Assembly (NCBI RefSeq): GCF_040115645.1
Contig: NC_089574.1
Location: 124,001 to 188,000, forward strand
Length of the DNA: 64,000 nt
Direction: 5' to 3'
Source: Euwallacea fornicatus
Taxonomy: Eukaryota > Arthropoda > Insecta > Coleoptera > Curculionidae
Below the pieces are notes generated by a model that saw nothing but the letters and a program-made list of their open reading frames with translations, was not told the origin of the DNA and ran no database searches. Both the position numbers and the translations under genes were made by a program. The first letter of the stretch is position 1; the number at the start of each line of letters is the position of its first letter. Below are positions 1 through 9,631 of the stretch, in pieces.

Positions 1-62
1 GTGGCTGGTACTGAAGCCAGCTATTTTATTTCAATTACTAAATACCCCAAGTATTTAACAAT

Positions 63-1007
63 GTGCTTCCAGGATGGTCATGCAAAACCGGTTCTAAGAC
101 ACTATTAATGTACCTCTGAGCATTTAATCTATCAAAAATGAAAACAAGAGGAGATCGACTACCATACTGGATGGCACCCCAAACCATGACACCTGGTGTT
201 AAACCAGAATGACGCCTTTCCAAAAAGTCCAAATTTAATCGCTCTCCTCTGCGCCTTCTAACAAGTAACCGTCCATCAGATCGCCATAAACAAAATCGGC
301 TCTCATCACTGAACACGATTCTTCTCCACTCATCCACCCATTGCACTCTCAGACGACACCACTCCAGTCGGGCCACCTTGTGGTTTCGTGATAATGGAAA
401 CCGACGCATAGGACGATATGAATTTAGTTCAAAACTTCGAATTCTGCGATACATCGTACTAAGGGAGGCCCTTCGATTTAGGGTGGCTACCCAGTTAGCA
501 CCAAGAGTCGGAATTGTTTCAAACGGGGCGCCTGTCGCTGAACGACGAAGTCGCCGGTCTTCGCGTCGGTTCGTCATTCTTGGACGGCCACTACCACGAT
601 GACGATTTACTGACCCTTCGTTAGACCAATCTCTCCAAACTCTTAGCACTGTTGATGCGTTTCGATCCAATCTACGTGCAATTTAGCGGAAAGGTAAACC
701 TGCCTCATGCATACCAACAATTCTTCCCCTTTCAAAGGGAGTTAACTGCGTTTTGGCGCACACGAGGCATTTTGCACTACCACACATTCAATATGGTACT
801 AACAATAACACCTTTATCGCTATCGGCCTGTAAAAAAATTTGCAAAAAGAACGATCGTCACAGATAAAAAAGAAAAGAAAAACTTCATATCGCATTAAAA
901 TACGAACTTGAAATTTTTATCATTTTTTTCTCTTTACAAGTTTAAAATCATACCAAAATTACAAATACGCTTTCTTCTTGGTGTTGCGGTTTTGTTGAAA
1001 GTTAGTG
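63..1007 (-). mobile_element. Tc1-like transposon copy A, truncated
   Basis: This is a minus-strand copy of the same family as the element at 2527-3930. Its 5' terminal repeat is at 971-1007 (TTCTTCTTGGTGTTGCGG as read on the + strand) and abuts a TA at 1008-1009. The match to the sister copy runs from the terminal repeat through the transposase and stops abruptly near position 62, just after the residues HDHPGST. The 3' third of the element, including the second catalytic Asp and the final Glu, is missing. Positions 1-62 are unrelated sequence, so the copy was deleted, or interrupted by something extending left of the window. Confidence 0.85.
64..770 (-). pseudogene. Tc1-like transposase, 3'-truncated and frameshifted (copy A)
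   Basis: This is a DDE transposase remnant of the IS630/Tc1/mariner superfamily, which would act by cut-and-paste at TA sites. The start is taken as the ATG at 768-770 (MPRVRQ). A frameshift a few codons later and a stop in the FREIARRL helix region break the N-terminal helix-turn-helix. The rest is open at 38-670: DRNASTVLRVWRDW (end of the first DNA-binding fold), RPRMTNRREDRRLRR (GRPR-like linker), then FSDESRFCLW with the first catalytic Asp, and TPGVMVWGAI. The frame leaves homology at HDHPGST, before the second Asp. The early frameshift is shared with copy B at 2771, so it was probably already present in their common source. Non-functional. Confidence 0.85.
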
Positions 1008-1028
1008 TAATTATTTATTTGAAGAAGT

Positions 1029-2063
1029 TTAAAGAGAACAATTAACATCTAGGATTCGATACTTAGTGACGTCTCCCTTCGCCTCAATTAGAGCCTTAAG
1101 GCAACGCGGCATGGATTCTACCAATTTTCTAGTCACATCCAAAGGAATGCGTAAATAAATACGTTAAAAACTACTTTTTTTATTTTTCTAAATTGCCGCA
1201 GTTGCTGCAATTTTGCACTTCATTTTTTAAAATTTTCCACAAATTTGTGATGGGGTTGAGACTGACAATTGAGGTGGAGAAGTTAATAATTTTAACACAT
1301 TATATGTTAACCAAAGCTTTACAAAGCCAGCGGTGTGCTTCGGATTATTGTCCTGTTGGAAATAAAACTCTCAGCATGTTCAACTTCTCTGCTGATGATC
1401 GCAAATTAGCTCTTAAAATATCAAGTTAAACATTTTTTTCCATTAATTTCTTAATTTGGTGTAGGTTGCTGGTACCATATCCTCCTATAGTTCCCATAAT
1501 ATTATTGATCCACCTTCGTGTTTTACTGTTATCATTATATTTCTGTCTTGCATTTGTGTATTAGGTTTCTTTCAAATGATTTGTCTTCCATCCCATTTAA
1601 ACAAGTTTATTTTCGTTTCGTCTGTGAAAATAACACTATTCCAAAACTCGCAACCCTTTCTATTTACTTTATTGCAAAATACAGGCGTTTCTGTTTATAA
1701 ATTTTTAATATAAAGGGTTTCTTCCCTGGTATTCTGCCATTAAAACTTTTTTTTTCTGAGAACTCTTCTTACTGTTTTAGTCTATATAGGCTTACCGATT
1801 CTCTGGGATATTTCTTTTGTTAAGTTAGGAACATTTTTCTTCGAATTAATCTTTAGTTTCATAATAAATTGTTCGTCCGCTTGAGAGAGTATCATTTTTT
1901 GTCCTCTTCTAGGCTTGTCTTGAACCATTCATTGATGATGATATTTGTTTATTATCCATTGTACCGTCGAATATGTCCTTCCTGTTAAATTACCAATTTC
2001 TTTCATGGTTTTTCTGATACAATAAAGCTGTATCATATTGGTTTGCACACATTTATTTGCCAT
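1029..2063 (-). pseudogene. Decayed Tc1-like transposase
   Basis: This is a strongly mutated Tc1-like transposase on the minus strand. Reading frames must be stitched by eye, but the order of motifs is complete. From the ATG at 2061-2063 comes a helix-turn-helix region (MKEIGNLTGRTYSTVQWII), then a second DNA-binding region (RRGQKMILSQADEQFIMKL). The first catalytic segment is IFTDETKINLFKWDGRQ, followed by VKHEGGSIILWE. The second is QDNNPKHTAGFVKLW. The C-terminal tail is MPRCLKALIEAKGDVTKY. There are several stops and frame changes and the third acidic region is poorly preserved. It lies between copy A and the 2216 element. Terminal repeats were not identified, so only the coding remnant is annotated. 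Confidence 0.75.
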
Positions 2064-2526
2064 TTCTAACACATTCACGAAATAAATAAACTCTTAAATG
2101 ATTTTAGAACTTAGCAGCATCCAACAAATTTGCGATAAAAATCGTTTTGAAAAATATTTTCAACCAAAATAAAAATAAATATGATGCCATGTACGGTTAA
2201 TTTTGTGTCCATGTACAGTGGAGGCAAAAAGTATTTGCACACCGCGATTTTCGCGATTTCTAAGTTTATTGTTGTAAATAAAAAAAACACTTTACATATA
2301 AAGAGTATATTAAATAATTATATGGTCTCTGTCAACCAAAAGTTTATACAAATTGAATATTAGTGGAAAAAAAAGTGATTAAAACCGCTTGGAATAAAGT
2401 ATTTGCACACTGCAATTGGCTTGAATTTTTAAGGCTTACAAAGCTTTAATATTTAGTAAAAAGTTCATTTGTATCAATTATCGCTTGTAAGCGTCTTGGC
2501 ATAGAATAGACCAATATTTGTATATA

Positions 2527-3930
2527 CATTGACTTTCAAAAAAACCACAACACCAACAAGAACGCATTGTATGTATTTGAAATTTTGGAATGATTTTAGA
2601 CTTGTAAAGAAAAAAAAATGATAAAAATTTCAAGTTCGTATTTTAATGCGATATGAAGTTTTTCTTTACTTTTTTATCTGTGACGATCGTTCTTTTTGCA
2701 AATTTTTTTACAGGCGGATAGCGATAAAGGTACTATTGTTAGTACCATATTGAATGTGTGGTAGTGCAAAATGCCTCGAGTACGCCAAAACACAGTTAAC
2801 TCCCTTTGAAAGGGGAAAAATTATTGGTATGCATGAGGCAGGTTTACCTTTCCGCGAAATTGCACGTAGATTGGATCGAAACGCATCAACAGTGCTAAGA
2901 GCTTGGAGAGATTGGTCTAACGATGGGTCAGTAAATCGTCATCGTGGTAGTCCAATCCAAGGATGACGAACCAACGCGAAGACCGGCGACTTGGTCGTTC
3001 AGCGACAGGCGCCCCGTTTGAAACAATTCCGACTCTTGGTGCTAACTGGGCAGCCACCCTAAATCGAAGGGTCTCCCTTAGTACGATGTATCGCAGAATT
3101 CGAAGTTTTGGACTAAATTCATATCGTCCTATGCGTCAGCTTCCATTATCACGAAACCACAAGGTGGCCCGACTGGAGTGGTGTCGTCTGAGAGTGCAAT
3201 GGGTGGATGAGTAGAGAAGAATCGTGTTCAGTGATGAGAGCCGATTTTGTTTATGGCGATCTGATGGACGGTTACTTGTTAAAAGGCGCAGAGGAGAGCG
3301 ATTAAATTTGGACTTTATGGAAAGGCATCATTCTGGTTTAACACCAGGTGTCATGGTTTGGGGTGCCATCCAGTATGGTAGTCGATCTCCTCTTGTTTTC
3401 ATTTTTGATAGATTAAATGCTCAGAGGTACATTAATAGTGTCTTAGAACCGGTTTTGCATGACCATCCTGGAAGCACATTTCAACAGGATAATGCGCGAC
3501 CACATGTAGCCAACGATACTTTGAGGTATTTGGAAGTTGAAAACTTGGATACTTTGCCTTGGCCAGCTCGGTCTCCAGATTTGTCCCCAATAGAGCATGT
3601 ATGGGATATAATGGGTCGAAGACTTCAACGTTTAGCTCGCCCTCCAGAGACCATAGATGAACTCCGCGAGCAAGTACAGATTGCCTGGGATACAATACCA
3701 CAGGAAGATATTGACGGTTTAATTTTTTGCATGCCATGTCGCTTACAGGAATGTATTAATTTATGAGGAGATACCACCCATTATTAAATTATTATTAAAT
3801 TTTTTCACTTATTCACAATAATTTTCTTTTGATATTTTGATCGTTTTTATCTATTACCCAACGTAATGCCAGAATTTCAAACGTGTACGATATGTTCTTC
3901 TTGGTGTTGCGGTTTTTTTTTAAGTCAGTG
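2527..3930 (+). mobile_element. Tc1-like transposon copy B (nested)
   Basis: This is a full-length 1404-bp Tc1-like element. Its inverted terminal repeats (left CATTGACTTTC..., right ...TAAGTCAGTG) include the shared CCRCAACACCAA motif. They are flanked by TA at 2525-2526 and 3931-3932. It sits inside the transposase reading frame of the 2216-8420 element. The 5' terminal region (2527-2670) matches the 5' end of copy A (880-1007). Confidence 0.92.
2771..3787 (+). pseudogene. Tc1-like transposase (copy B), several lesions
   Basis: This is the DDE transposase gene of copy B. The start is the ATG at 2771 (MPRVRQ). A frameshift follows at about codon 7, and the helix-turn-helix continues in the next frame (TPFERGKIIGMHEAG, FREIARRLDRNASTVLRAW). 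A second frameshift near 2960 hits the GRPR linker. A TAG at 3212-3214 replaces a codon in the segment before FSDESRFCLW. The catalytic core is then open: FSDESRFCLW, QQDNARPHVAND and RSPDLSPIEHVWD, with 34 residues between the second Asp and the Glu (DD34E). A TGA at 3764 precedes the final residues GDTTHY at 3767-3784. All catalytic residues remain but the gene cannot be translated through. Confidence 0.88.
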
Positions 3931-5068
3931 TAGTTGCAATCAATTCTTTCCCATTCTTCAGCTAATATGTCTTTAATTTGATCGCGTTCTGAAATTGGAT
4001 GTTTCCTGATTCTTTGATCTAAATGGTGCCATAAGTTTTCAATTATATTAATGTCAGGAGATTGTGGTGGTGTATGCAATTGTCTGCCAACATTATATAA
4101 TAGCCATTCCTTGGTTTTTTTGGCAGTATGTTTTGGATCATTGTCCTGTTGGAATATATATTTATTTTCAATGCCCATTTTGACAGCACTTTGCCTTAAG
4201 TTACTTCGGAGTATGTTGATGTAACTTGTCGCATTTAAATTCCCTTCTATTGGAACAAGCATACCCACCCCATGGTAGGAAACACAGCCCCACACCATAA
4301 TATGTCCACCACCATGTTTCACTGAAACTCGAACATTTTGTTTCTTTAATTCTTCATTGCGTTTTCGCCAGATTGTTTTCCTACCATCTGAACCAAACAA
4401 ATTGAACTTGCTCTCGTCTGAAAAGATGACATTTTCCCAAAAAGTTATCGGTTTGCTGATATATTCCTTTGCAAAGGCCAGTCGCTTTTTCCGGTTTGCT
4501 TCACTGATGTATGGTTTTTTTTCCGAGAAACTCTACCATAGAGGCCTTCCGAATTCAAAGAATTTCTTATTCTTAGTTCTTTCACTAACCCGGACTCCAG
4601 TACTAGTTCGGACCATATTTGCTAAGGTTGATGCGCTTATGGTAGGATTTTTGAGAGCTTCATTTTTTATTTTCCTCTGTGTTCTCAAATTAAGCTTCCG
4701 TGAACGTCCTTTGTGAATCTTATTTTCGGTTGTACCTCGCTCCTCATATCTTTTGATAATGTATCGGACGGTGGAAAAGTTTAACTGAAAGTAGTCAGTA
4801 ATTTTCCGATAAGAATTTCCCTGATTTCTAAGTAAAATCACGTTTGCTCTTGTACCAGCACTTAGTTCACTTGTTTTCACCATGTTTGCGAACTGAATTA
4901 TTTTTAAAACTACCTATAAGTTATTTGAAACATCGAGAAATATTTTAGTGATATCGATGGAAAAAAAAATTTTAATACACCAATAAACAGATAAAGAAAT
5001 CCGAGCTATTGCAGTGTGCAAATACTTTATTCCAAGAGGTTTTAATCATTTCTTTTTTTTTCCCACAA

Positions 5069-5082
5069 ATATTCAATTTGTA
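5069..5082. repeat. Target-site duplication, left copy (14 bp)
   Basis: ATATTCAATTTGTA occurs here and again at 8276-8289. The two copies flank the non-LTR insertion. The sequence after the right copy (AAACTTTTGG...) continues the terminal repeat of the interrupted Tc1-like element, as at 2345-2320 read in reverse. Confidence 0.9.
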
Positions 5083-6785
5083 GAAACTTGTCAAGAAATT
5101 GAGAACGAGCAAGGAAAAGCATATTGGCAAAAAATCAAAAAAATATCTAGATACAAAAGGACTACTTCAGTTAGAACAATCAACGAAAACGGAACCGAAC
5201 ATTATACTGACAAAGACAAAGCTGATGCATTTGCGAGACACTTCCAGGAAGCCTTCAGCACGAAGGAACATCCACTATTTGACAAAGATAACTGGAACAG
5301 AGTAAACCGCTGGTATGACAATTACTTCACCGAACAAACTAACTCTAGATACGAGATAATTACGGACGAAGAATATGCCAAAGCCCTAGACAAAATTAAA
5401 AACACAGCGCCTGGAAAAGACAAAATAAAGTGCAAAGTACTAAAAAGTCTGACGCCAGAAACGCACACTGAATTCCGGAATCAATAAAATAATTGTCTTA
5501 TGAACAACACGATACCGCAATCATGGAAGAATGGAATAATAATCCCCATTCCAAAAAATGGGATGGACAACACTAAAACCCAAAGTTGCAGACCAATCAC
5601 CCTACTATCTACTATCAGCAAACTTTTCAAACACATCATAAAAGACAGATTTGAAAAACTAATCGGACAACACATTCCAATATATCAATTCGAATTTAAA
5701 CCAAAACACTTGACAATCCACCCACTTTTGGGCCTAACGAATAACATACAGACGACACACTTAAACGGAGGAAAATCAGCAAGTCTATTCATGGACATCA
5801 ACAAAGCCTTCGACGCGGTTTGACATAAAGGACTATTGTACAAACTCTTCGAACTACAAACACCAAAATGCTTGATAACAACTATAAAAAACATCCTTGA
5901 AAACAGACAACTAGAAGTTCATATAGACAATACTCTATCGTTCTCTTTTTCCCCACAACAAGGCTTACCGCAGGGCTCTCCACTTTCTCCTCTACTCTAC
6001 AACATATACGCCATGACATGTACAATCGTAACCTTCAGGACAAAGACCACATAGACAAAGCGGCATACATTTTACAATACGCGGATGACACGGCGCTTAC
6101 AGTACATGACAAAAACACCAAGAAGGCTGTAGAAAGGCTCCAAACACTTACTAACCAAACAATGAAGTGGTTTTACGTATGGAGGCTGATGCCAAATGCT
6201 GGCAAGAACCAGCTTCTATTGTTAAACCACCGAATTAAACCAAACTCCCCAACAATAACAGCGGACGGACAAGTAACAGAACCAAAGAATGACGTAAAAT
6301 ACTTAGGAATGATACTCGACTCCAAACTGAAGTTCACTAAACATGTAAAGACCATGAGAACAGAAACAATCAAAAGGGCAAAGCATTTCCGGTCACTGAC
6401 ATACAAAGACAAAGGGATCAGCACAAAGACTGCAACAAAAATATACCAATCCATATGCAGACCACTCCTGGACTACGGACACATCCTAAGAGCGAACGCA
6501 CCGGAAAAGGCCATAAAACACATACAAATAACGGAACATATCGCCCTACGAACTATCATAAAAATAAGAAACCCCAAAAACCCACTACACAACCTATCTA
6601 ACCAACTATTATACGAACGCACGCACATGAGAAGAATAACGGAACGATTACAACACATCCAAACAAAATGGAAAAACAATCCTCACAATCTAGCAATACT
6701 GACCCCACTGTGCCTAACAAGACAAACTAGACAATCACGCCTCCATTCTCCCACAAACACCCTCTTAGAACACTTCCAAACATAA
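5083..6785 (+). pseudogene. Reverse transcriptase remnant of a Jockey-like element
   Basis: This remnant is homologous along its length to the intact frame at 30514-32574. Segment 5083-5487 (GKAYWQKIKKISRYK...NTAPGKDKIK) ends in a frameshift. Segment 5500-5823 holds NGIIIPIPKNGMDNT and MDINKAFDAV (first catalytic Asp region) and ends in TGA. Segment 5824-6010 holds GLPQGSPLSPLLYN and ends in a frameshift. Segment 6018-6785 holds the catalytic YADD box (LQYADDTAL) and the C-terminal thumb-like region to EHFQT. At least two frameshifts and one stop make it non-functional. Confidence 0.9.
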
Positions 6786-7181
6786 ACCCTATCCTAATAA
6801 CTTATTCCCTTACCCCCTGCATTAGTCCTGCTTATACACCTAGTTTAAGAAAAATTGCAAATAGTGAGACTCTAAAATGAAATGTATACACTCAAGGGCA
6901 GAAAGACCAAAAGGTCGATAGCCTATTTCGTGCGAAATAAAAATTTTGTATATATTATATACAGGGTGTTTCCTAACTACGTGTAAAAAATTTAAAGGCG
7001 TAATCCTCGACTGATTTTGAGTCAAAAATGTCTAATAAACATATGTCCGCAAATGCCTTGTTTCCAAGATACAGGGTGTTGAAATGTGACAAAAAAAAGA
7101 GATTTTATTTCCAAAATGACTCAATTTGGGTATTTGAATTTTAGAAAAGATAATTTTTTGGGGGAATGCTTTAATGATTAA

Positions 7182-7328
7182 TTATAAGAATTGCTGAAAA
7201 TGACCACCATTACTCATAATGCACGCTTCCATCCTTCTTGTTAATGATTGTCTCACTCTCTCGAAAACTCCTGGTGTGTTGCGTATCGTTTCACATCCGG
7301 TAATTATACGTTCAACAGTATCCAAATA
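7182..7328 (-). pseudogene. C-terminal transposase tail, IS630/Tc1/mariner type
   Basis: Read on the minus strand this gives a tail ending FERVRQSLTRRMEACIMSN, then GGHFQQFL and a stop (TAA at 7182-7184). The pattern (R)R(L/M)xACIxxNGGHFxxxL is the usual C-terminus of the DUF4817-type mariner-like transposases. Everything upstream of about 48 codons is missing. It starts within a few bases of an unrelated tail in the opposite orientation. Confidence 0.7.
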
Positions 7329-7330
7329 AA

Positions 7331-7601
7331 TGGATTGGTCGAGGAGGAGCTGTATCCTGGCCTCCCAGGTCGTCCGATCTTACCCCACTAGATTTTTTTT
7401 GTGGGGTTATGTCAAAAATATTGTTTATAGTACAGCTCCAACAACAAGAAACAATATGAAAATCAGAATCCGCAATGCTTTTGACTCTATTAGAGCAAAT
7501 AGGATGGAAAGAATAGAATGGAAAATGTTTGTCGTGGAAATGTTACTCGACTTCAAGCTTGCATTGATCTGAATGGAGGATATATTGAAAATTGTTTGTA
7601 A
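7331..7601 (+). pseudogene. C-terminal transposase fragment, IS630/Tc1/mariner type
   Basis: The fragment starts WIGRGGAVSWPPRSSDL, then TPLDFFLWGYVKN, the signature around the third acidic residue in this insect transposase family. It runs through RIRNAFDSIRANRMERIEW. One frameshift near 7530 separates this from the terminal LQACIDLNGGYIENCL, which stops at 7601. The first two catalytic segments are absent. A deletion product. Confidence 0.8.
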
Positions 7602-8018
7602 TTAAGTGTTTATTAAAAGAAATTCTTTTATATTAAATAAAAATAGATAGTGCGGTTATTAATTTTGCTACTTTTTCTTAAATCTTATTTTTCGAAGAAA
7701 ACTTGTACATTTATGTATAGGAAGGTGTAACGATTTTTGATTAGTCATATGTTTATCTCTTATTTCGAGTAATAAAATATAGGGTGTTCTATTTAAATTA
7801 AGCAAGTTATTTCCTTTCAAAAAGAATGCAACTTTTATGTTATTTTTTGGACGCACTGTATTAAATATTTCAATTTTAATAATTCTGGCATAAAATACGT
7901 CTCGTATCTAAGGTTTGGTATGAATTTCGATTTACTCCAGTTTAAACTTCCTTCAAAACAAAGTTTTGAAAATTGCATGATTTAAAAAAAAAAACTTAAT
8001 TATTTCGAAATCCTTAAG

Positions 8019-8272
8019 ATTTAGGACAAGTAAACCTTAATGAAACTTACATTTATTTTTCTCAAGAAATCTAAAACGATATTAATATATGGGGTGTCCT
8101 ATTTAAAAAGACATAACTTTGATATTTTTCACGTATTTAGAACACCATGTATAAAACGAAAACAATTTTAGAATGTACCCATAATCGAGTTCTATATAAC
8201 GCAAAAAATAGAAATTCAAAATATTAAATTGTTCAGCTTAATCTTCCGAGTCCGCACTAAATGACCACCCTG
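8019..8272. repeat. Right-hand part of the 48494-type MITE
   Basis: About 250 bp are nearly identical to 48649-48895, including the right arm (AATCTTCCGAG, CCGCACTAA, GACCACCCTG) and part of the small MITE nested within that element. The left arm is missing. The TA at 8273-8274 follows. Confidence 0.85.
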
Positions 8273-8275
8273 TAT

Positions 8276-8289
8276 ATATTCAATTTGTA
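8276..8289. repeat. Target-site duplication, right copy (14 bp)
   Basis: This is the same 14 bases as at 5069-5082. Downstream, the terminal repeat of the 2216-8420 element resumes and runs to 8420. Confidence 0.9.
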
Positions 8290-8420
8290 TAAACTTTTGG
8301 TTGACAGAGCCCATATAATTATTTAATATACTGTTTATATGTAAAGTGTTTTTTTTATTTATAACAATAAACTTAAAAATCGTGAAAATCGCGGTGTGCA
8401 AATACTTTTTGCCGCCAATG

Positions 8421-9005
8421 TATATTTTCCGGTTATCGTTGTTTGTTGTTTCTTTTTTTTAATTGCAACTATTTTTATCAGTTTTTTGTTCTAACACATA
8501 TTATATATTTACACTTGCAATGAATATATTATCTCCTGTAAAACAAAAAACCGTAGAAATATTGGCTTATGACCATTTATTAATTTTTGCATTATGTAGG
8601 AGTCAATTTTGTGAGTAACTGTACCTCTAGCAGAGGGATGCTGATATGGGCAAACGAAGATAGTATCTTCGACGATACCCTCGGGACAGCAATAAGGTCA
8701 GTTAAGGTTTGGCCGAAAGTGATAAGGATTAAGGCTTGGTGCACACACTTGGCACAAATTGGATGTTAAAAATCACTCCACATAATCATGTTTAGATACG
8801 GTCGAACATTTGTCTGCCTACATTTCTAATAATTAAACGAAGAGAGGAAAGTGTTTGTATATAAAGGTAATTTAACTTAATTAACTTTTTATTTTAAATT
8901 AAAAAAAAACTTTATTTATTTCGAAAATACAAAATCATAGGTTCATGCAGCACTTGAAAGCAGAGACTAAACTAACTGATTATGCTAATCGGGATTCTCC
9001 TTATA
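8421..9005. other. No gene recognised
   Basis: AT-rich spacer between two transposons. A 60-codon open frame near 8587-8769 has no recognisable motif. I see no terminal repeat or RNA gene here. It ends in the TA (9004-9005) flanking the next element. Confidence 0.6.
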
Positions 9006-9629
9006 CAGGGTGAGTCGGGAGGATCGTGCCAAACTTCAGGAGCGAGTTGTACATGAAAAATAAATATAAAAAAACTCAAATGTTGTTATCCGATTTTCGT
9101 TTGTTTACAAGTTATAGCGTAAATAAAATTAACACATAAAGGTTAAGCAACATTTAGACGAAACGTTTCCTGGACGTTGGATTGGTCGTGGTGGCCCTAT
9201 TAGTTGGCCTCCAAGGTCTCCAGACCTCACACCACTAGACAATTGTTGGTGGGGTTGGTTTAAGACTGAAGTGTACAGAGTAAAAGTGGACACTCAAGAT
9301 GCACTAATTCAACGCATTAGAAATGCTGCAGCTGCCATTAAAGAAAGACATGAAACAATCAGGAGCGCAACGAATGCTCTTTATAGACGAAGCCGAAAAT
9401 GTTTAGAAGTTAATGGCGATATTTTTGGACATTTACTATGATATCCAAACGTTAATTTATGGAATTTCTTATGAAATTTATAATTTTTTAAAATTTTATG
9501 TTTTAATTTTATTTACGCTATAACTTGTAAACAAACGAAAATCGGATAACAACATTTGAGTTTTTTTACATTTATTTTTCACGTACAACACGCTCCTGTA
9601 GTTTGGCACGATCCTCCCGACTCACCCTG
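9006..9629 (+). mobile_element. Deletion derivative of a CAGGGTG-type transposon, long TIRs
   Basis: A 624-bp element with inverted terminal repeats of roughly 125 bp at 9006-9133 and 9504-9629. Both begin CAGGGTGAGTCGGGAGGATC on their own strand. TA flanks it at 9004-9005 and 9630-9631. Between the repeats lies only the C-terminal third of a transposase. The arms match with very few differences, which suggests a fairly recent insertion. Confidence 0.93.
9142..9441 (+). pseudogene. C-terminal transposase fragment (99 codons)
   Basis: An open frame with no start codon, stop TGA at 9439-9441. It starts LDETFPGRWIGRGGPISW, then PPRSPDLTPLDNCWWGW, which covers the region of the third acidic residue. 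It ends with the typical tail RRSRKCLEVNGDIFGHLL. The helix-turn-helix and the first two catalytic segments are missing, so it cannot be an active transposase. The frame itself has no stop. Confidence 0.85.
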
Positions 9630-9631
9630 TA

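Larger units (their letters stand above)
2446..4883 (-). pseudogene. Tc1-like transposase split by a transposon insertion
   Basis: This is the transposase of the 2216-8420 element. From the ATG at 4883 the frame gives the N-terminal helix-turn-helix (residues 1-50, with YRKITDYFQLNFSTVRYII) and the GRSRKLNLRTQRKI linker. A frameshift near 4530-4400 follows. The catalytic part is open at 4400-3932: FSDESKFNLFGSDGRKTIW, VKHGGGHIMVWGC, FQQDNDPKHTAKKTKEWL and SPDINIIENLWHHLD, so all three acidic residues (DD34E) are present. The frame is cut at DCNY by copy B and resumes beyond it at 2524-2446 with the usual tail (SMPRRLQAIIDTN, stop at 2446-2448). It is inactive because of the frameshift and the insertion. 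Confidence 0.88.
6962..8272. mobile_element. Composite of mariner-type fragments in the retrotransposon tail
   Basis: The left end reads CAGGGTGTTTCC after TA (6960-6961). The right end reads ACCACCCTG before TA (8273-8274). The two ends belong to different families, so this is not a single intact element. It contains two transposase tails pointing in opposite directions (7182-7328 and 7331-7601) and the right part of a MITE (8019-8272). Positions 7602-8018 contain further degenerate pieces such as ATAGGGTGTTCTATTTAA near 7780 but no reading frame I can support. Confidence 0.65.
5083..8275 (+). mobile_element. 5'-truncated Jockey-like non-LTR retrotransposon with mariner-type fragments in its 3' tail
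   Basis: The insertion is bounded by 14-bp target duplications at 5069-5082 and 8276-8289. It begins inside the ORF2-type frame (ETCQEIENEQGK), matching the more complete relative at 30514-32574, so the endonuclease half is absent. Reverse transcriptase remnants run to 6785. A 3' UTR follows, with a block at 6898-6930 (GCAGAAAGACC...GTCGATAGCC) shared with the relative's 3' UTR. The TA-rich tail (about 6945-6961) is followed by a cluster of CAGGGTG-type sequences, 6962-8272, inserted at TA. Confidence 0.88.
2216..8420 (-). mobile_element. Tc1-like transposon carrying two nested insertions
   Basis: The two ends are inverted copies. The left end starts CAGTGGAGGCAAAAAGTATT after TA at 2214-2215. 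The right end finishes GCCGCCAATG at 8420 before TA at 8421-8422. Each end carries a second, internal copy of the AAGTATTTGCACAC motif (about 2395-2416 on the left, about 5013-5030 on the right), giving an IR/DR-like arrangement. The element is interrupted by Tc1-like copy B (2527-3930) and by a non-LTR retrotransposon (5083-8275). Removing both leaves roughly 1.6 kb, a normal size for a Tc1-like element with long ends. The transposase remnant lies on the minus strand. Confidence 0.9.
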
